Part shown: one piece after another, positions 29,373 through 38,138 of the stretch
Layout of the letters: every line of letters begins with the position of its first letter
Position numbering within the stretch: the first letter of the stretch is position 1
Source of the DNA: Acinetobacter gerneri DSM 14967 = CIP 107464 = MTCC 9824
Lineage (GTDB): Bacteria; Pseudomonadota; Gammaproteobacteria; Pseudomonadales; Moraxellaceae
Assembly: GCF_000368565.1 (NCBI RefSeq)
Contig: NZ_KB849544.1
Location: 628,787 to 692,786 of the forward strand
DNA: 64,000 nucleotides
Reading direction: 5' to 3'
The notes under the pieces: generated by a model
The model's input: only the letters and a program-made list of their open reading frames with translations
Told to the model about the DNA's origin: nothing
Database searches by the model: none
Program-made: the position numbers and the translations under genes

Positions 29373-30181
29373 AGCCATCTTGTCGACGTCAGATGGCTCA
29401 ACATGCAGTGGCCCGACATGCTGTTAGTATCCGTTTGGCTTGCACTGCATTTGGCATAAGTGAAACCTGCTACCGTTATCAGGCTAAACTCAGTGATGAC
29501 AATGTGCTCATTGCAGAACAGCTCATAGACCTCACTGAGGAAAATTCCGATTGGGGCTTTGGTCTATGCTTCTCATATTTACGGCATGTTAAGAGTCACT
29601 GTTGGAATCACAAGCGGGTTTACCGCATTTACTGTGAGTTAGCACTGAATCTGCGTATTAAGCCAAGAAGAAGACTAAAACGACATGCGCCTGAACCATT
29701 GAAAGAACCCATCCGTGAAAATCAGGTCTGGTCACTGGATTTTATGCACGATCAGCTTTCCGATGGTCGCAAATTTCGATTATTGAATGTGATTGATGAT
29801 TACCGCCGCGAAGGTTTAGTTATTGAAGCAGGGTTCTCACTACCTGCAATACGAGTTATTCGAGCACTCAATCAGTTGTTGGAATATCGGGAAAAACCTT
29901 TGGTGATTAGATGCGACAATGGACCTGAGTTTATCAGTCATGAATTCGTACGCTGGGCAACTGAACACGGTATTTGTATTGAACATATTCAACCAGGTAA
30001 CCCACAACAGAATGCGTATATTGAACGCTATAATCGAACCATACGTTATAGTTGGCTAAGCAAACATTTATTTGATACTTTGGATGAAGTACAAGATTAT
30101 GCAACGAATTGGCTATGGCATTACAATCATGAAAGACCACACCAAGCCAACAAAGGAAGGCCTCCTCTAATGGCTGCTTAA
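29366..30181 (+). CDS. IS3 element OrfB (integrase-like transposase)
   Basis: Catalytic part of the IS3 transposase, 271 aa, made as an OrfAB fusion by -1 frameshifting at the A-run at 29360. An HTH_21-type segment ([21 protein letters not shown]) is followed by the integrase core with the DDE residues in [25 protein letters not shown] and [16 protein letters not shown]. The end [16 protein letters not shown] is typical. It looks complete. Confidence 0.95.
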   Translation: MVKPSCRRQMAQHAVARHAVSIRLACTAFGISETCYRYQAKLSDDNVLIAEQLIDLTEENSDWGFGLCFSYLRHVKSHCWNHKRVYRIYCELALNLRIKPRRRLKRHAPEPLKEPIRENQVWSLDFMHDQLSDGRKFRLLNVIDDYRREGLVIEAGFSLPAIRVIRALNQLLEYREKPLVIRCDNGPEFISHEFVRWATEHGICIEHIQPGNPQQNAYIERYNRTIRYSWLSKHLFDTLDEVQDYATNWLWHYNHERPHQANKGRPPLMAA

Positions 30182-30302
30182 CCTCTACTTTTAACTTCAG
30201 TTAGTTATGGGAGGATTACCCTTGAAAGAAGATAATTCTTATTTTTATCGGTTAACGACTTAGAATCTCCCAAGTAAAATTCTCCAACTATTTCAGCACA
30301 CA

Positions 30303-30617
30303 TCAAGGTGTCCATATACGTAGATTGCGATCATCTGGTAAGTCTTTTAAATCCTCTGGCACTTTCCCTGGCAAATATGCCTTATGATTGCGACAAGTAA
30401 AGTTGATCGTGCCATGAGGAAGATTATTCTCATCCCAGAATGCTCTGCTTTGTACATCATTCTTAGTCAAAATATTGTTGTAACAATCTCTGACGGGAGT
30501 ATCACTCTTTGGATGGTAGAGAGTTCCTGGCGGTAAACCACACCCTAGAAAGCAGTCAGCAATGCACCCACTAAGTGGTAATACCAACACAAGAACGATG
30601 TAATATTGAAACTTCAT
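30303..30617 (-). CDS. Hypothetical small lipoprotein, 104 aa
   Basis: The start at 30617 is preferred because GGAG lies 7 bases upstream. The signal peptide ends in a lipobox (PLSGC), predicting a membrane-anchored lipoprotein. The mature part is cysteine-rich near the N terminus (CIADCFLGC) with two further cysteines (RDCYNN, FTCRNH). No family recognised. It lies just outside the IS3 right end and next to Xer site C. Confidence 0.6.
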   Translation of the reverse strand: MKFQYYIVLVLVLPLSGCIADCFLGCGLPPGTLYHPKSDTPVRDCYNNILTKNDVQSRAFWDENNLPHGTINFTCRNHKAYLPGKVPEDLKDLPDDRNLRIWTP

Positions 30618-30662
30618 AAATTTCTCCATTTTTTATTCTGTCGCATTAATATTCTAGATATT

Positions 30663-30690
30663 ATTTAACATTCAAACTCTTATGCGAAAC
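30663..30690 (-). repeat. XerC/XerD site C (degenerate XerD arm), D|C orientation
   Basis: Minus strand: XerC arm GTTTCGCATAA, spacer GAGTTT, XerD arm GAATGTTAAAT. The XerD arm differs from the consensus at its two inner-end bases, so it may be a weak or inactive site. Same orientation as sites B and E, and followed by the same repeated flank. Confidence 0.65.
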
Positions 30691-30820
30691 ACTTCTATTA
30701 ATTTGTTTTAAATCATAAGCTTGCAACCCACAAAACAGTTTAGTTTGAATAAACTGGGCTATTTTATGGATTAATCACATTCCACGCCTAATATTTAGCC
30801 ATTGTTCCACAATTTTGATA
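30691..30820. repeat. Repeat flank copy 2 (beside site C), diverged
   Basis: From the XerC arm to the shared string CCACAATTTTGAT the length is 129 bp, exactly as in copy 3. The sequence is clearly related but more diverged (for example ATGGATTAATCACATTCCAC against CGGATTCGTCACGTTCCGC). It is the shortest copy and probably the oldest. Confidence 0.75.
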
Positions 30821-30833
30821 AATAGAGCTAAAA

Positions 30834-31253
30834 TTAGATTTGTTTTCTAAAAATATAAATTGAACTTAAGATTAGAAAAAACATTTGTAATATTAACCAA
30901 AACAACATCATATAGTTATTACACATCGTTATGGAACTCGTAATAACTTCTTGAAAATTAAAAATTGTTAGCATTGTATTAAGCAAGAATAACTCTAGCA
31001 TTAAGAAAAGTCCTACTATTATTCCATACAAAACTTTATTTGAAATGAATGCTATTACTAGAGAAAAAATTATACTTATTACAGAAATTACTGTAAAAAC
31101 AAAAACATCTTCATTTATTGTTCCATCCATTTGATAAATGATTGTGAGTTCATTCTTTTCAAAAAGACCATAAGTACAAATTTTATCAAAATCCATTGCA
31201 AAACAAAAAATAGCGGATAAAAAAAGACAAAAAATGGCAATATATCTGATCAT
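30834..31253 (-). CDS. Hypothetical inner-membrane protein, 139 aa
   Basis: Four hydrophobic segments (about residues 1-20, 50-70, 73-95 and 112-134) predict a polytopic membrane protein with a short periplasmic loop after the first helix. No family recognised. Its stop codon lies just past the repeat flank of site C. Very AT-rich like the rest of the island. Between it and the next gene (31255-31341) a 28-codon frame MMRNFMKVDL... is open on the minus strand, but support for it is weak. Confidence 0.55.
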   Translation of the reverse strand: MIRYIAIFCLFLSAIFCFAMDFDKICTYGLFEKNELTIIYQMDGTINEDVFVFTVISVISIIFSLVIAFISNKVLYGIIVGLFLMLELFLLNTMLTIFNFQEVITSSITMCNNYMMLFWLILQMFFLILSSIYIFRKQI

Positions 31254-31353
31254 TTTACAAATGTCTCTTTAATAACGAAGGATCAGATTTCCATACTTCA
31301 CAGATTTTTTTGAGATCTACTTTCATGAAATTTCTCATCATTATTAATTAACT

Positions 31354-32003
31354 CTACTCTAAACACTGGATATTTTTAAGTTTCTTGCTTAATTTTTTTT
31401 GTTTACCACCATTAATTAAATAAGGATACTTACTGTTTTCTAAAATAGGATAATCTTCTTCAATATCATCACTATATGTTGCTAACCATTTCTGATTTAT
31501 ACCAATAAGTTGTAATCGTCTAAGCTTTTCTTCATGTCTGTAATGGATTTCCCCAACCCATCCACCCATCTTCCTTCTTAAAGGTGTACCAATAACTTTT
31601 ATATTAAAATCAATAGACTTTAATAATTCTAATGCTAAGGTAATAGCTCTGGAGCTGCTGTTGTTATGATTATTTGTCTATTCTCTTTTAAATGTGATCT
31701 CAATTCAACGATACCATCTTCAAACCAATACAACTTAGGAAAAGATGTATTTTTAAGTTCAGTAGCGAATGCTTTAAAACTTTCTTCAAGTTGATATTTA
31801 CTCAATCTATATGTAGCGATCCATAGAAATAATGAAGCCCCTATTGATTTATACTTTTTTATTTTCATCATAGGAATTGCAATAGGTATAATAACTGCGC
31901 CTATAAATCTAAAAGGGTTTGATTTTAATTGTTTTATTAACCAAACTTTTGTAGAGTCAGTTGATAAAAGTGTTCCATCTAGATCAAAAACGACAACTTC
32001 CAT
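31354..32003 (-). pseudogene. HAD-superfamily (phosphoserine-phosphatase-like) hydrolase, frameshifted
   Basis: The first 122 codons (from 32003) carry the HAD motif I VVFDLDGTLL and motif II (IIITTAAPELL), then hit a stop. In the next frame translation continues smoothly (LALELLKSIDFNIKVIGTPL then RRKMGGWVGEI) through motif III/IV YSDDIEEDYPIL to the stop at 31354. One missing base near 31635 explains the split. The intact parent would be about 215 aa, an HAD-IB-type phosphatase. Sequencing error cannot be excluded. Confidence 0.8.
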
Positions 32004-32049
32004 AATTGGTTTTATATCCCTTGAAGTTTTAATTTATTAGTTCATCTAA

Positions 32050-32105
32050 AATTAACATAATACGGATTATCCAGAGCCTTGATCTTAAATCAAGATTTCG
32101 TATAA
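32050..32105 (-). repeat. Degenerate/composite Xer site D
   Basis: Minus strand: a good XerD arm (TTATGTTAATT, 32050-32060) with spacer TCCGTA follows a poor XerC arm (GCTCTGGATAA). Thirty-four bases away lies a perfect XerC arm (ATTTCGTATAA on the plus strand, 32095-32105) in opposite orientation with no XerD arm. A small palindrome (CTTGAT...ATCAAG) lies between. It looks like the scar of a rearranged site. Confidence 0.5.
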
Positions 32106-32126
32106 CTACTACCAAGCCGAGTTAAG

Positions 32127-32345
32127 CTAAGACTCACTTAAAACAAGTGCTTTAATTTTTATGGCTTTTTCGAAATGATCTAATTTATGTTGCATGATCC
32201 ACCAGCTAGCTGCTTCCATTAAGAGTTCAAGATTATCGTTTTTATTTTTAAAAAAAGCATAGAAAGATAAACCAACGTTATCTCCTTTTTTCTCAATTTT
32301 CTCATTACATCCATAAATAAATATTTCTCTTAACTCTTTTCTCAT
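32127..32345 (-). CDS. Hypothetical protein starting just inside Xer site E, 72 aa
   Basis: A longer frame from a TTG at 32393 would translate straight through the Xer site (ISYKAYYVN). The ATG at 32345 is preferred because GAGAAAG lies 8 bases upstream. The product (MRKELREIFIYGCNEKIEK...) is a soluble, charged protein with no recognised domain; a tryptophan pair (ASWWIMQHKLDHFEKAIKI) is its most notable feature. It is the only gene between sites D and E. Confidence 0.5.
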   Translation of the reverse strand: MRKELREIFIYGCNEKIEKKGDNVGLSFYAFFKNKNDNLELLMEAASWWIMQHKLDHFEKAIKIKALVLSES

Positions 32346-32362
32346 ACTTTTAACTTTCTCAA

Positions 32363-32390
32363 AATTAACATAATACGCCTTATACGAAAT
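32363..32390 (-). repeat. XerC/XerD site E, D|C orientation
   Basis: Minus strand: XerC arm ATTTCGTATAA, spacer GGCGTA, XerD arm TTATGTTAATT. Spacer and XerC arm are identical to site B. It marks the right border of the island; beyond it the repeat flank leads into dnaE. Confidence 0.9.
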
Positions 32391-32656
32391 CAACTGTATT
32401 AGTTTAATTATTTCAATAAATTGTAATCCATGAAAAGTCTAGTTTGAACAAACTAGACTTTTTTTACGGATTCGTCACGTTCCGCACCTAATATTTAATC
32501 ATTGGTCCACAATTTTGATTAACCATAACGAACAATTATCCCCCATTATTTAGAGAGTCTCCCTGTCTAAACCATAGAGCAAAACTATTTAAATATTTTA
32601 AAACCCACCCTAAATTTAACAACCACTATGCAGTGAACAACATTCTCCATTTCCCA
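32391..32656. repeat. Repeat flank copy 3 (dnaE side)
   Basis: Closely similar to copy 1 over its full length from the Xer site to the string ATTCTCCATTTCCCA. It contains the terminator hairpin at 32433-32466. As the copy contiguous with dnaE, it is probably the original chromosomal sequence. Beyond it, 32657-32786 is unique and should hold the dnaE promoter. Confidence 0.8.
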
Positions 32657-32786
32657 ACACCCTGCAAAATCGCTATGATGTTGAAATAAAATTTTAGCGA
32701 CTATGCGTACAGTTTAGACAAATAATAATCAAAGCACAGTTCAAGACCATGTTAGAATATTTGGCTGAATTTAGAAGGGTTAAGCT

Positions 32787-35700
32787 ATGCAGTTTGTACA
32801 TCTGGGTATACATACAGAATTTTCGATCACTGAGTCGATCGTGCGTGTGCCTGATCTCATCAAAGCAGCTGCAAGCGACAATATGCCAGCAATGGCAATT
32901 ACCGACCTTTCAAACTTACATGCAGCAGTTAAATTTTATAAAAAATCTCTCGATAAAGGGATTAAACCGATTTTCGGTAGTACCATTCGCCTCAATGATG
33001 CCGATCACAAAGCAACTTTATTGGCTATGACCAACAAAGGTTGGCGTGGTTTAACTGAAATCGTTTCACGTGGTTATATCGAGGGACAACAGCTCGATAT
33101 TCCATGTATTAAAAAAGAATGGGTACTCGAACAATCTGAAGATTTAATCGTTATGCTCGGTTTGCATAGTGATGTCGGTGAAATGCTGATTTCAGCATAT
33201 CCAGAAAAAGCTCAGCCTTTGCTTGAAGCGTGGATAGAAAAATTTGGCAATCGTGTCTATTTAGCCCTCACCCGTACTCAGCGCATTCACGAAGAAGACT
33301 TTATCCAAGAAGCGGTAAAGCTTGCTAAAAAATATAATATTGGTGTCGTCGCACACAATGACGTGCACTTTATTCGTCCTGAAGATTTTGAAGCACATGA
33401 AGCTCGGGTATGTATCGCAGACGGTTATGTTTTAGGTGATGATCGTCGTCCTAAAAATTATAGCCCTGAACAATATTTTAAAACTGCAGAACAAATGACT
33501 GAACTATTTTCAGATATTCCAGCTGCAATCGAAAATACAGTTCAAATTGCCAAACGTTGTTCTGTTTCGCTACGTTTAGGTTTCCATGACTTGCCAGATT
33601 ATCCGATTCCTGAAGGTCATACCATTGATACGTATTTTGAGCATTTATCTGAAGAAGGTTTAGAGGAGCGTTTGGCAGTCCTCTACCCTGTTGAACAGCG
33701 TGGCGATGATTGGGCTGAAATTCGTAAGCCTTATGATGAGCGTTTGGCTTATGAACTCGGCATTATTATTAAAATGCAGTTCCCCGGCTACTTCCTCATC
33801 GTCATGGACTTTATTCAATGGTCTAAAAATAACGGCGTTCCAGTCGGTCCCGGACGTGGTTCAGGTGCAGGTTCTTTAGTTGCATTTAGTTTGAAAATTA
33901 CCGATCTCGATCCACTTCGTTATGACCTACTCTTCGAACGTTTCTTAAATCCAGAACGTGTATCCATGCCCGACTTTGACGTCGATTTCTGTATCGCAGG
34001 TCGTGACCGAGTCATCGACTATGTTGCGCGTCACTATGGTCGTGACGCAGTTTCTCAGATTGCAACTTTCGGAACCATGGCTGCCAAAGGGGCGATTCGT
34101 GATGTTGCCCGTGTTTTGGGTAAATCTTATGGTTTGGCTGACCGTATTTCGAAAATGATTCCGACCAAACCTCTAGGTTTGAGTCTTGAAGAATCCATCG
34201 AAGCAGAACCACAGCTCAAAGATATCGTCACCAATCCATCAAATCCTGACAATGACGATGCTGCCGAAATATGGGAAATGGCGCTCAAACTCGAAGGCAT
34301 TACCCGTAATACGGGTAAGCATGCCGGTGGTGTAGTGATTGCACCTACCAAAATCACTGATTATTCGGCAGTACTCTGTGATGCAGACGGGACTAACCGT
34401 GTTGCACAATTTGACAAAGACGATGTGGAATCAGCGGGTCTGGTCAAATTCGACTTTTTGGGTCTACGTAACTTAACCGTGATCGAAGATGCGGTACAAA
34501 ATATCAATAAACGCATTCAAGCCGAAGTTCCATTAAACATTTCCAATATTCCTTTGGATGACAAAGCCTCTTACGAGATTTTTGCTTCAGCAAATACCAC
34601 AGCGGTGTTCCAGTTTGAATCCGTCGGTATGAAGAAAATGCTTAAAGAAGCTCGTCCGAGTAAATTTGAGGAAATTATTGCCTTCGTATCACTATACCGT
34701 CCAGGTCCAATGGATCTAATCCCAGACTTTATCCATCGTATGCATGGTGGTGAATTTGAATATTTGCATCCTTTGCTCGAAGGTGTTCTTGAACCGACTT
34801 ACGGTATCATGGTGTACCAAGAACAGGTAATGCAAGCTGCACAGTTCTGTGCGGGCTATTCTCTCGGTGGCGCGGATTTACTTCGTCGTGCCATGGGTAA
34901 AAAGAAAGTCGAGGAAATGGTCAAGCATCGTCAAATCTTCATTGAAGGTGCGGCGAAAAAAGACATTGATGAAGCAACTGCCAACCATATTTTCGACTAT
35001 ATGGAAAAATTTGCGGGTTATGGTTTTAACAAATCACATGCCGCAGCCTATGCCCTTGTTGCCTATCAAACTGCTTGGTTAAAAGCACATTATCCTGCTG
35101 AGTTTTTAGCAGCGGTTATGTCTTCGGAAATGCAAAATACCGATAGTATTGTATTTTTGATTGATGACTGCCGAATTAATGGTTTAGAAGTATTGCCCCC
35201 TTCTATCAATATGTCGTTCTATCAGTTCCATGCCAGCAATGAACAAACCATTATTTATGGTTTAGGTGCAATTAAAGGCGTGGGCGAACAAGCCATGCAG
35301 TCTGTGATTGATTCACGTGAACAGGATGGTCCTTATAAAGATTTATTTGATTTCTGTCATCGTATTGATCTGAAAAAAATCAATAAACGAACACTCGAAG
35401 CCTTGATTCGTGCAGGTGCTCTTGACTGCTTGGGCATGGAACGTTCAACCATCATGGCTCAACTTCCTGAGGCGGTACAGGCAGCAGAACAAGCACGTTC
35501 TAACCGTGAAACTGGGATCATGGATCTATTTGGTGAGGTTGAAGAGGTTCAACGTAAACCGGCCAAACCTGTTAAGCCGTGGTCTGATGAAGTTCGTTTA
35601 AAAGGTGAAAAAGATACCCTCGGACTGTATTTGACGGGTCACCCGATTGATGTCTATCGTCCTGAGTTAAAATCATTTATTTCACAGCGTATCAATGAAC

Positions 35701-36356
35701 TTACTCCGACCCGACGTGGGGTCACAACCGTATTTGCAGGTTTAGTCGTCGATGTTGCCAACTTCCCAAATCGTATGATGGTGACACTCGATGATGGTAC
35801 AGCACGTATCGAAGTGTCTTCTCCGCACGAACGCTTCCAACGATTTAAAGACATTATTCAAAATGAAAAAGTTGTGGTCATCGAAGGTGAAATCTATGAA
35901 CGTGAAGGATTTGATCGCCCGCTTGGTCGTCTAACCAAAGCATTTACCTTAAATGAAATTCGTCAGAAACGTGCAAACAACATCAATATCGACTTAAAAC
36001 CTGAGGTGATCAGTAAAACCTTAGCTGCCGATATTCAAAAAATCATCTTGCCTTATTGCAACGTAGATATGAGTCAACATATCCCTGTGTATTTTAAAGT
36101 GGATTATGATTATGCCTCTGCTGAGGTCCATCTAGGACCACAATGGAAAGTTGCACCAGTTGATGAATTACTTTCAAAATTACGTGATTATTTCGGTAAA
36201 GAAACCATTCATATCGAATATCACGTCAAATCTAAAGCTGCCAAAGCCGTAGATCATCGTGAACAACCCGCTAAAGCACTTGCACCTCCCCCAAGTGATG
36301 TGAGTATGGATGATGCGATGGATCAATATATGGCTGAAGCGAGCCAATTCTCCTAA
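32787..36356 (+). CDS. dnaE: DNA polymerase III alpha subunit
   Basis: Replicative polymerase of the bacterial replisome, 1189 aa (E. coli DnaE 1160). It has the N-terminal PHP domain (FVHLGIHTEFSITES), the C-family palm with catalytic aspartates in MPDFDVDF (D396, D398, D400) and the third near residue 555 in KFDFLGLRNL, the fingers region (YRPGPMDLIPDFI), a helix-hairpin-helix (INKRTLEALIRAGALD) and the OB domain (VFAGLVVDVANF...MVTLDDGT). The start has AAGGG about 8 bases upstream. Its upstream border is the Xer island; the coding sequence shows no damage. Confidence 0.98.
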   Translation: MQFVHLGIHTEFSITESIVRVPDLIKAAASDNMPAMAITDLSNLHAAVKFYKKSLDKGIKPIFGSTIRLNDADHKATLLAMTNKGWRGLTEIVSRGYIEGQQLDIPCIKKEWVLEQSEDLIVMLGLHSDVGEMLISAYPEKAQPLLEAWIEKFGNRVYLALTRTQRIHEEDFIQEAVKLAKKYNIGVVAHNDVHFIRPEDFEAHEARVCIADGYVLGDDRRPKNYSPEQYFKTAEQMTELFSDIPAAIENTVQIAKRCSVSLRLGFHDLPDYPIPEGHTIDTYFEHLSEEGLEERLAVLYPVEQRGDDWAEIRKPYDERLAYELGIIIKMQFPGYFLIVMDFIQWSKNNGVPVGPGRGSGAGSLVAFSLKITDLDPLRYDLLFERFLNPERVSMPDFDVDFCIAGRDRVIDYVARHYGRDAVSQIATFGTMAAKGAIRDVARVLGKSYGLADRISKMIPTKPLGLSLEESIEAEPQLKDIVTNPSNPDNDDAAEIWEMALKLEGITRNTGKHAGGVVIAPTKITDYSAVLCDADGTNRVAQFDKDDVESAGLVKFDFLGLRNLTVIEDAVQNINKRIQAEVPLNISNIPLDDKASYEIFASANTTAVFQFESVGMKKMLKEARPSKFEEIIAFVSLYRPGPMDLIPDFIHRMHGGEFEYLHPLLEGVLEPTYGIMVYQEQVMQAAQFCAGYSLGGADLLRRAMGKKKVEEMVKHRQIFIEGAAKKDIDEATANHIFDYMEKFAGYGFNKSHAAAYALVAYQTAWLKAHYPAEFLAAVMSSEMQNTDSIVFLIDDCRINGLEVLPPSINMSFYQFHASNEQTIIYGLGAIKGVGEQAMQSVIDSREQDGPYKDLFDFCHRIDLKKINKRTLEALIRAGALDCLGMERSTIMAQLPEAVQAAEQARSNRETGIMDLFGEVEEVQRKPAKPVKPWSDEVRLKGEKDTLGLYLTGHPIDVYRPELKSFISQRINELTPTRRGVTTVFAGLVVDVANFPNRMMVTLDDGTARIEVSSPHERFQRFKDIIQNEKVVVIEGEIYEREGFDRPLGRLTKAFTLNEIRQKRANNINIDLKPEVISKTLAADIQKIILPYCNVDMSQHIPVYFKVDYDYASAEVHLGPQWKVAPVDELLSKLRDYFGKETIHIEYHVKSKAAKAVDHREQPAKALAPPPSDVSMDDAMDQYMAEASQFS

Positions 36357-36381
36357 AGTTTAAACAAATATTGGAAATACG

Positions 36382-37215
36382 ATGGATATTATTGACAATG
36401 CTGCAGTATCACAGCATTTGAGTCACGTGCGTATTGTCATGGTCAATACCACATTACCTGCAAATATCGGAAGTGCCTTGCGTGCCATGAAGACCATGGG
36501 ACTCTGCAAGCTCGTCTTGGTTGCACCCAAGACCTATCCTCATCCTGATATTGATGCTCTCTCAGCAGGTGCAAGTGATCTCATCGAACAAATCGAAATC
36601 GTAGAAACACTTGAAGATGCAATCAAAGACTGTCACTTAGTTTTTGGGACCAGTGCTCGTAGTCGCACCATTCCTTGGCCATTACTTGAAGCACGCCCTG
36701 CTGCGCAAAAATCAATGCAAGCTGTGATGCAAGACCAACAAGAAATCGCGATTGTCTTTGGTCGTGAAGATCGTGGACTGACCAATGAAGAACTGGCACT
36801 TGCCAACTATCATGTCACCATTCCAGTCAACACAGACTACGGTGTGCTCAACGTTTCACAAGCAATTCAAGTGATTTGCTATGAAATGCGTATGGCAACC
36901 CTCGAATTGATTGATAAAAAACCAGATCAAGAAGCTGTGATGCATGTCACAAACCAAGAAGATATGCATTGGGATGAGCCACTGGTGACCCATGAACAGA
37001 TGGAACAATTTTATCCACATATCGAAAAAATGTTGGCTGAAATCGAGTTTTTAGATCCAAAAAATCCAAGATTATTACCTTTGCGCTTGCGTCGATTATT
37101 TGGACGTATACAATTAGATCGTATGGAATATCATTTACTTCGCGGCATTTTTAGTCGCGTACAAGCGTTAAATAATGGTACATGGAAAAAGTCTAAAAAT
37201 GAGGATCAAAACTAA
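36382..37215 (+). CDS. trmJ: tRNA (cytidine/uridine-2'-O-)-methyltransferase TrmJ
   Basis: SPOUT methyltransferase that 2'-O-methylates position 32 of tRNAs. The N-terminal SpoU domain contains [36 protein letters not shown] and the knot motif [26 protein letters not shown]-terminal extension of about 100 residues (to 277 aa) is normal for TrmJ. It is 25 bp downstream of dnaE and overlaps cysE by one base (TAATG), so dnaE-trmJ-cysE may form one operon. Confidence 0.95.
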   Translation: MDIIDNAAVSQHLSHVRIVMVNTTLPANIGSALRAMKTMGLCKLVLVAPKTYPHPDIDALSAGASDLIEQIEIVETLEDAIKDCHLVFGTSARSRTIPWPLLEARPAAQKSMQAVMQDQQEIAIVFGREDRGLTNEELALANYHVTIPVNTDYGVLNVSQAIQVICYEMRMATLELIDKKPDQEAVMHVTNQEDMHWDEPLVTHEQMEQFYPHIEKMLAEIEFLDPKNPRLLPLRLRRLFGRIQLDRMEYHLLRGIFSRVQALNNGTWKKSKNEDQN

Positions 37216-38030
37216 TGCTTAAACAGCTCAAAGAAGATATCCAAGCTGTATTCGCGCGTGATCCTGCCGCACGAAATACACTTGAAGTTTTAACTACTTA
37301 TCCTGGCATACATGCACTGATCATGCACCGTGTGGCACATGAGCTTTGGGAAAAAGAATGTAAAACCTCAGCACGTATTTTGTCGTCATTTAGCCGTTTT
37401 GCAACAGGTATCGAAATCCACCCAGGTGCAAAAATTGGTAAACGCTTTTTTATCGATCACGGCATGGGGGTCGTGATTGGTGAAACTGCTGAAATTGGCG
37501 ACGATGTTACTCTTTATCATGGCGTGACCCTCGGCGGTACAACATGGAATAAAGGCAAACGTCATCCAACACTTGAAGATGGTGTCGTCGTTGGCGCAGG
37601 TGCAAAAATTTTAGGACCTTTCACTGTCGGTAAAAATGCCAAAGTCGGTTCAAATGCAGTAGTCACCAAACCTGTACCTGAAGGTGTAACAGCCGTTGGC
37701 AATCCTGCACGCTTTATTATCAAAAAAGATAAAGTACAGGAAAATGAAAATGAGCAACGTCGTCGTACCTATGCTGAAAGCATTAGTTTCGAACCTTATG
37801 CAGCAACTCAAGATCAATCAGATCCTATGCTTGAAGGTATGCGCGTACTCTTGGATCGTATTCAGCAAAATGAAAAACGCATGAATGATTTATGCCATCG
37901 TTTGTCTTTGCTCGATCCGACATATAACAAGCAACAAGATGGCGAGCAGCCATATAGCGAAGAAGAACTCAAAATAATAGAAGAAGTTAGACGTGAGTGT
38001 GAGGCACAAAGTAACCAATCTAAAGCATAA
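37215..38030 (+). CDS. cysE: Serine O-acetyltransferase
   Basis: Makes O-acetylserine from serine and acetyl-CoA, the first step of cysteine synthesis. It has the N-terminal helical region and a left-handed beta-helix of hexapeptide repeats ([45 protein letters not shown]), the latter with the catalytic His in FFIDHGMG. The C-terminal tail after residue 180 is long and charged (to 271 aa) as in the group often paired with IscR-linked CysE. Start overlaps the trmJ stop by one base. Confidence 0.95.
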   Translation: MLKQLKEDIQAVFARDPAARNTLEVLTTYPGIHALIMHRVAHELWEKECKTSARILSSFSRFATGIEIHPGAKIGKRFFIDHGMGVVIGETAEIGDDVTLYHGVTLGGTTWNKGKRHPTLEDGVVVGAGAKILGPFTVGKNAKVGSNAVVTKPVPEGVTAVGNPARFIIKKDKVQENENEQRRRTYAESISFEPYAATQDQSDPMLEGMRVLLDRIQQNEKRMNDLCHRLSLLDPTYNKQQDGEQPYSEEELKIIEEVRRECEAQSNQSKA

Positions 38031-38066
38031 TGTATTAATTTTAATAACTGAACGTTTTTTCAAGTT

Positions 38067-38109
38067 GCATGTTCGTTTCCGTTTTCTTAGACTGACGAAC
38101 ATGCTTTTT
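38067..38109 (+). terminator. Terminator after cysE
   Basis: GCATGTTCGT pairs with ACGAACATGC across an 18-base loop and is followed by a T-run, about 40 bp past the cysE stop. Confidence 0.75.
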
Positions 38110-38138
38110 AATATTTCAAAACTAATTTATTTAAATGG

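Larger units (their letters stand above)
29034..30221 (+). mobile_element. IS3 family insertion sequence (IS51-like)
   Basis: About 1190 bp. The left end GGGTAATCCCCCC and the inverted right end GGGTAATCCTCCC match in 12 of 13 bases, and further matches continue inward (AAAAGTAGA). It carries overlapping orfA and orfB. No clear target duplication could be identified, so the ends may be off by one or two bases. Confidence 0.85.

Noticed and set aside
30225..30260. TATTTTTATCGGTTAACGAC right of the IS3 element as the continuation of the interrupted membrane-protein gene
   Set aside because: It resembles a stretch to the left of the element but does not restore a reading frame across the insertion.
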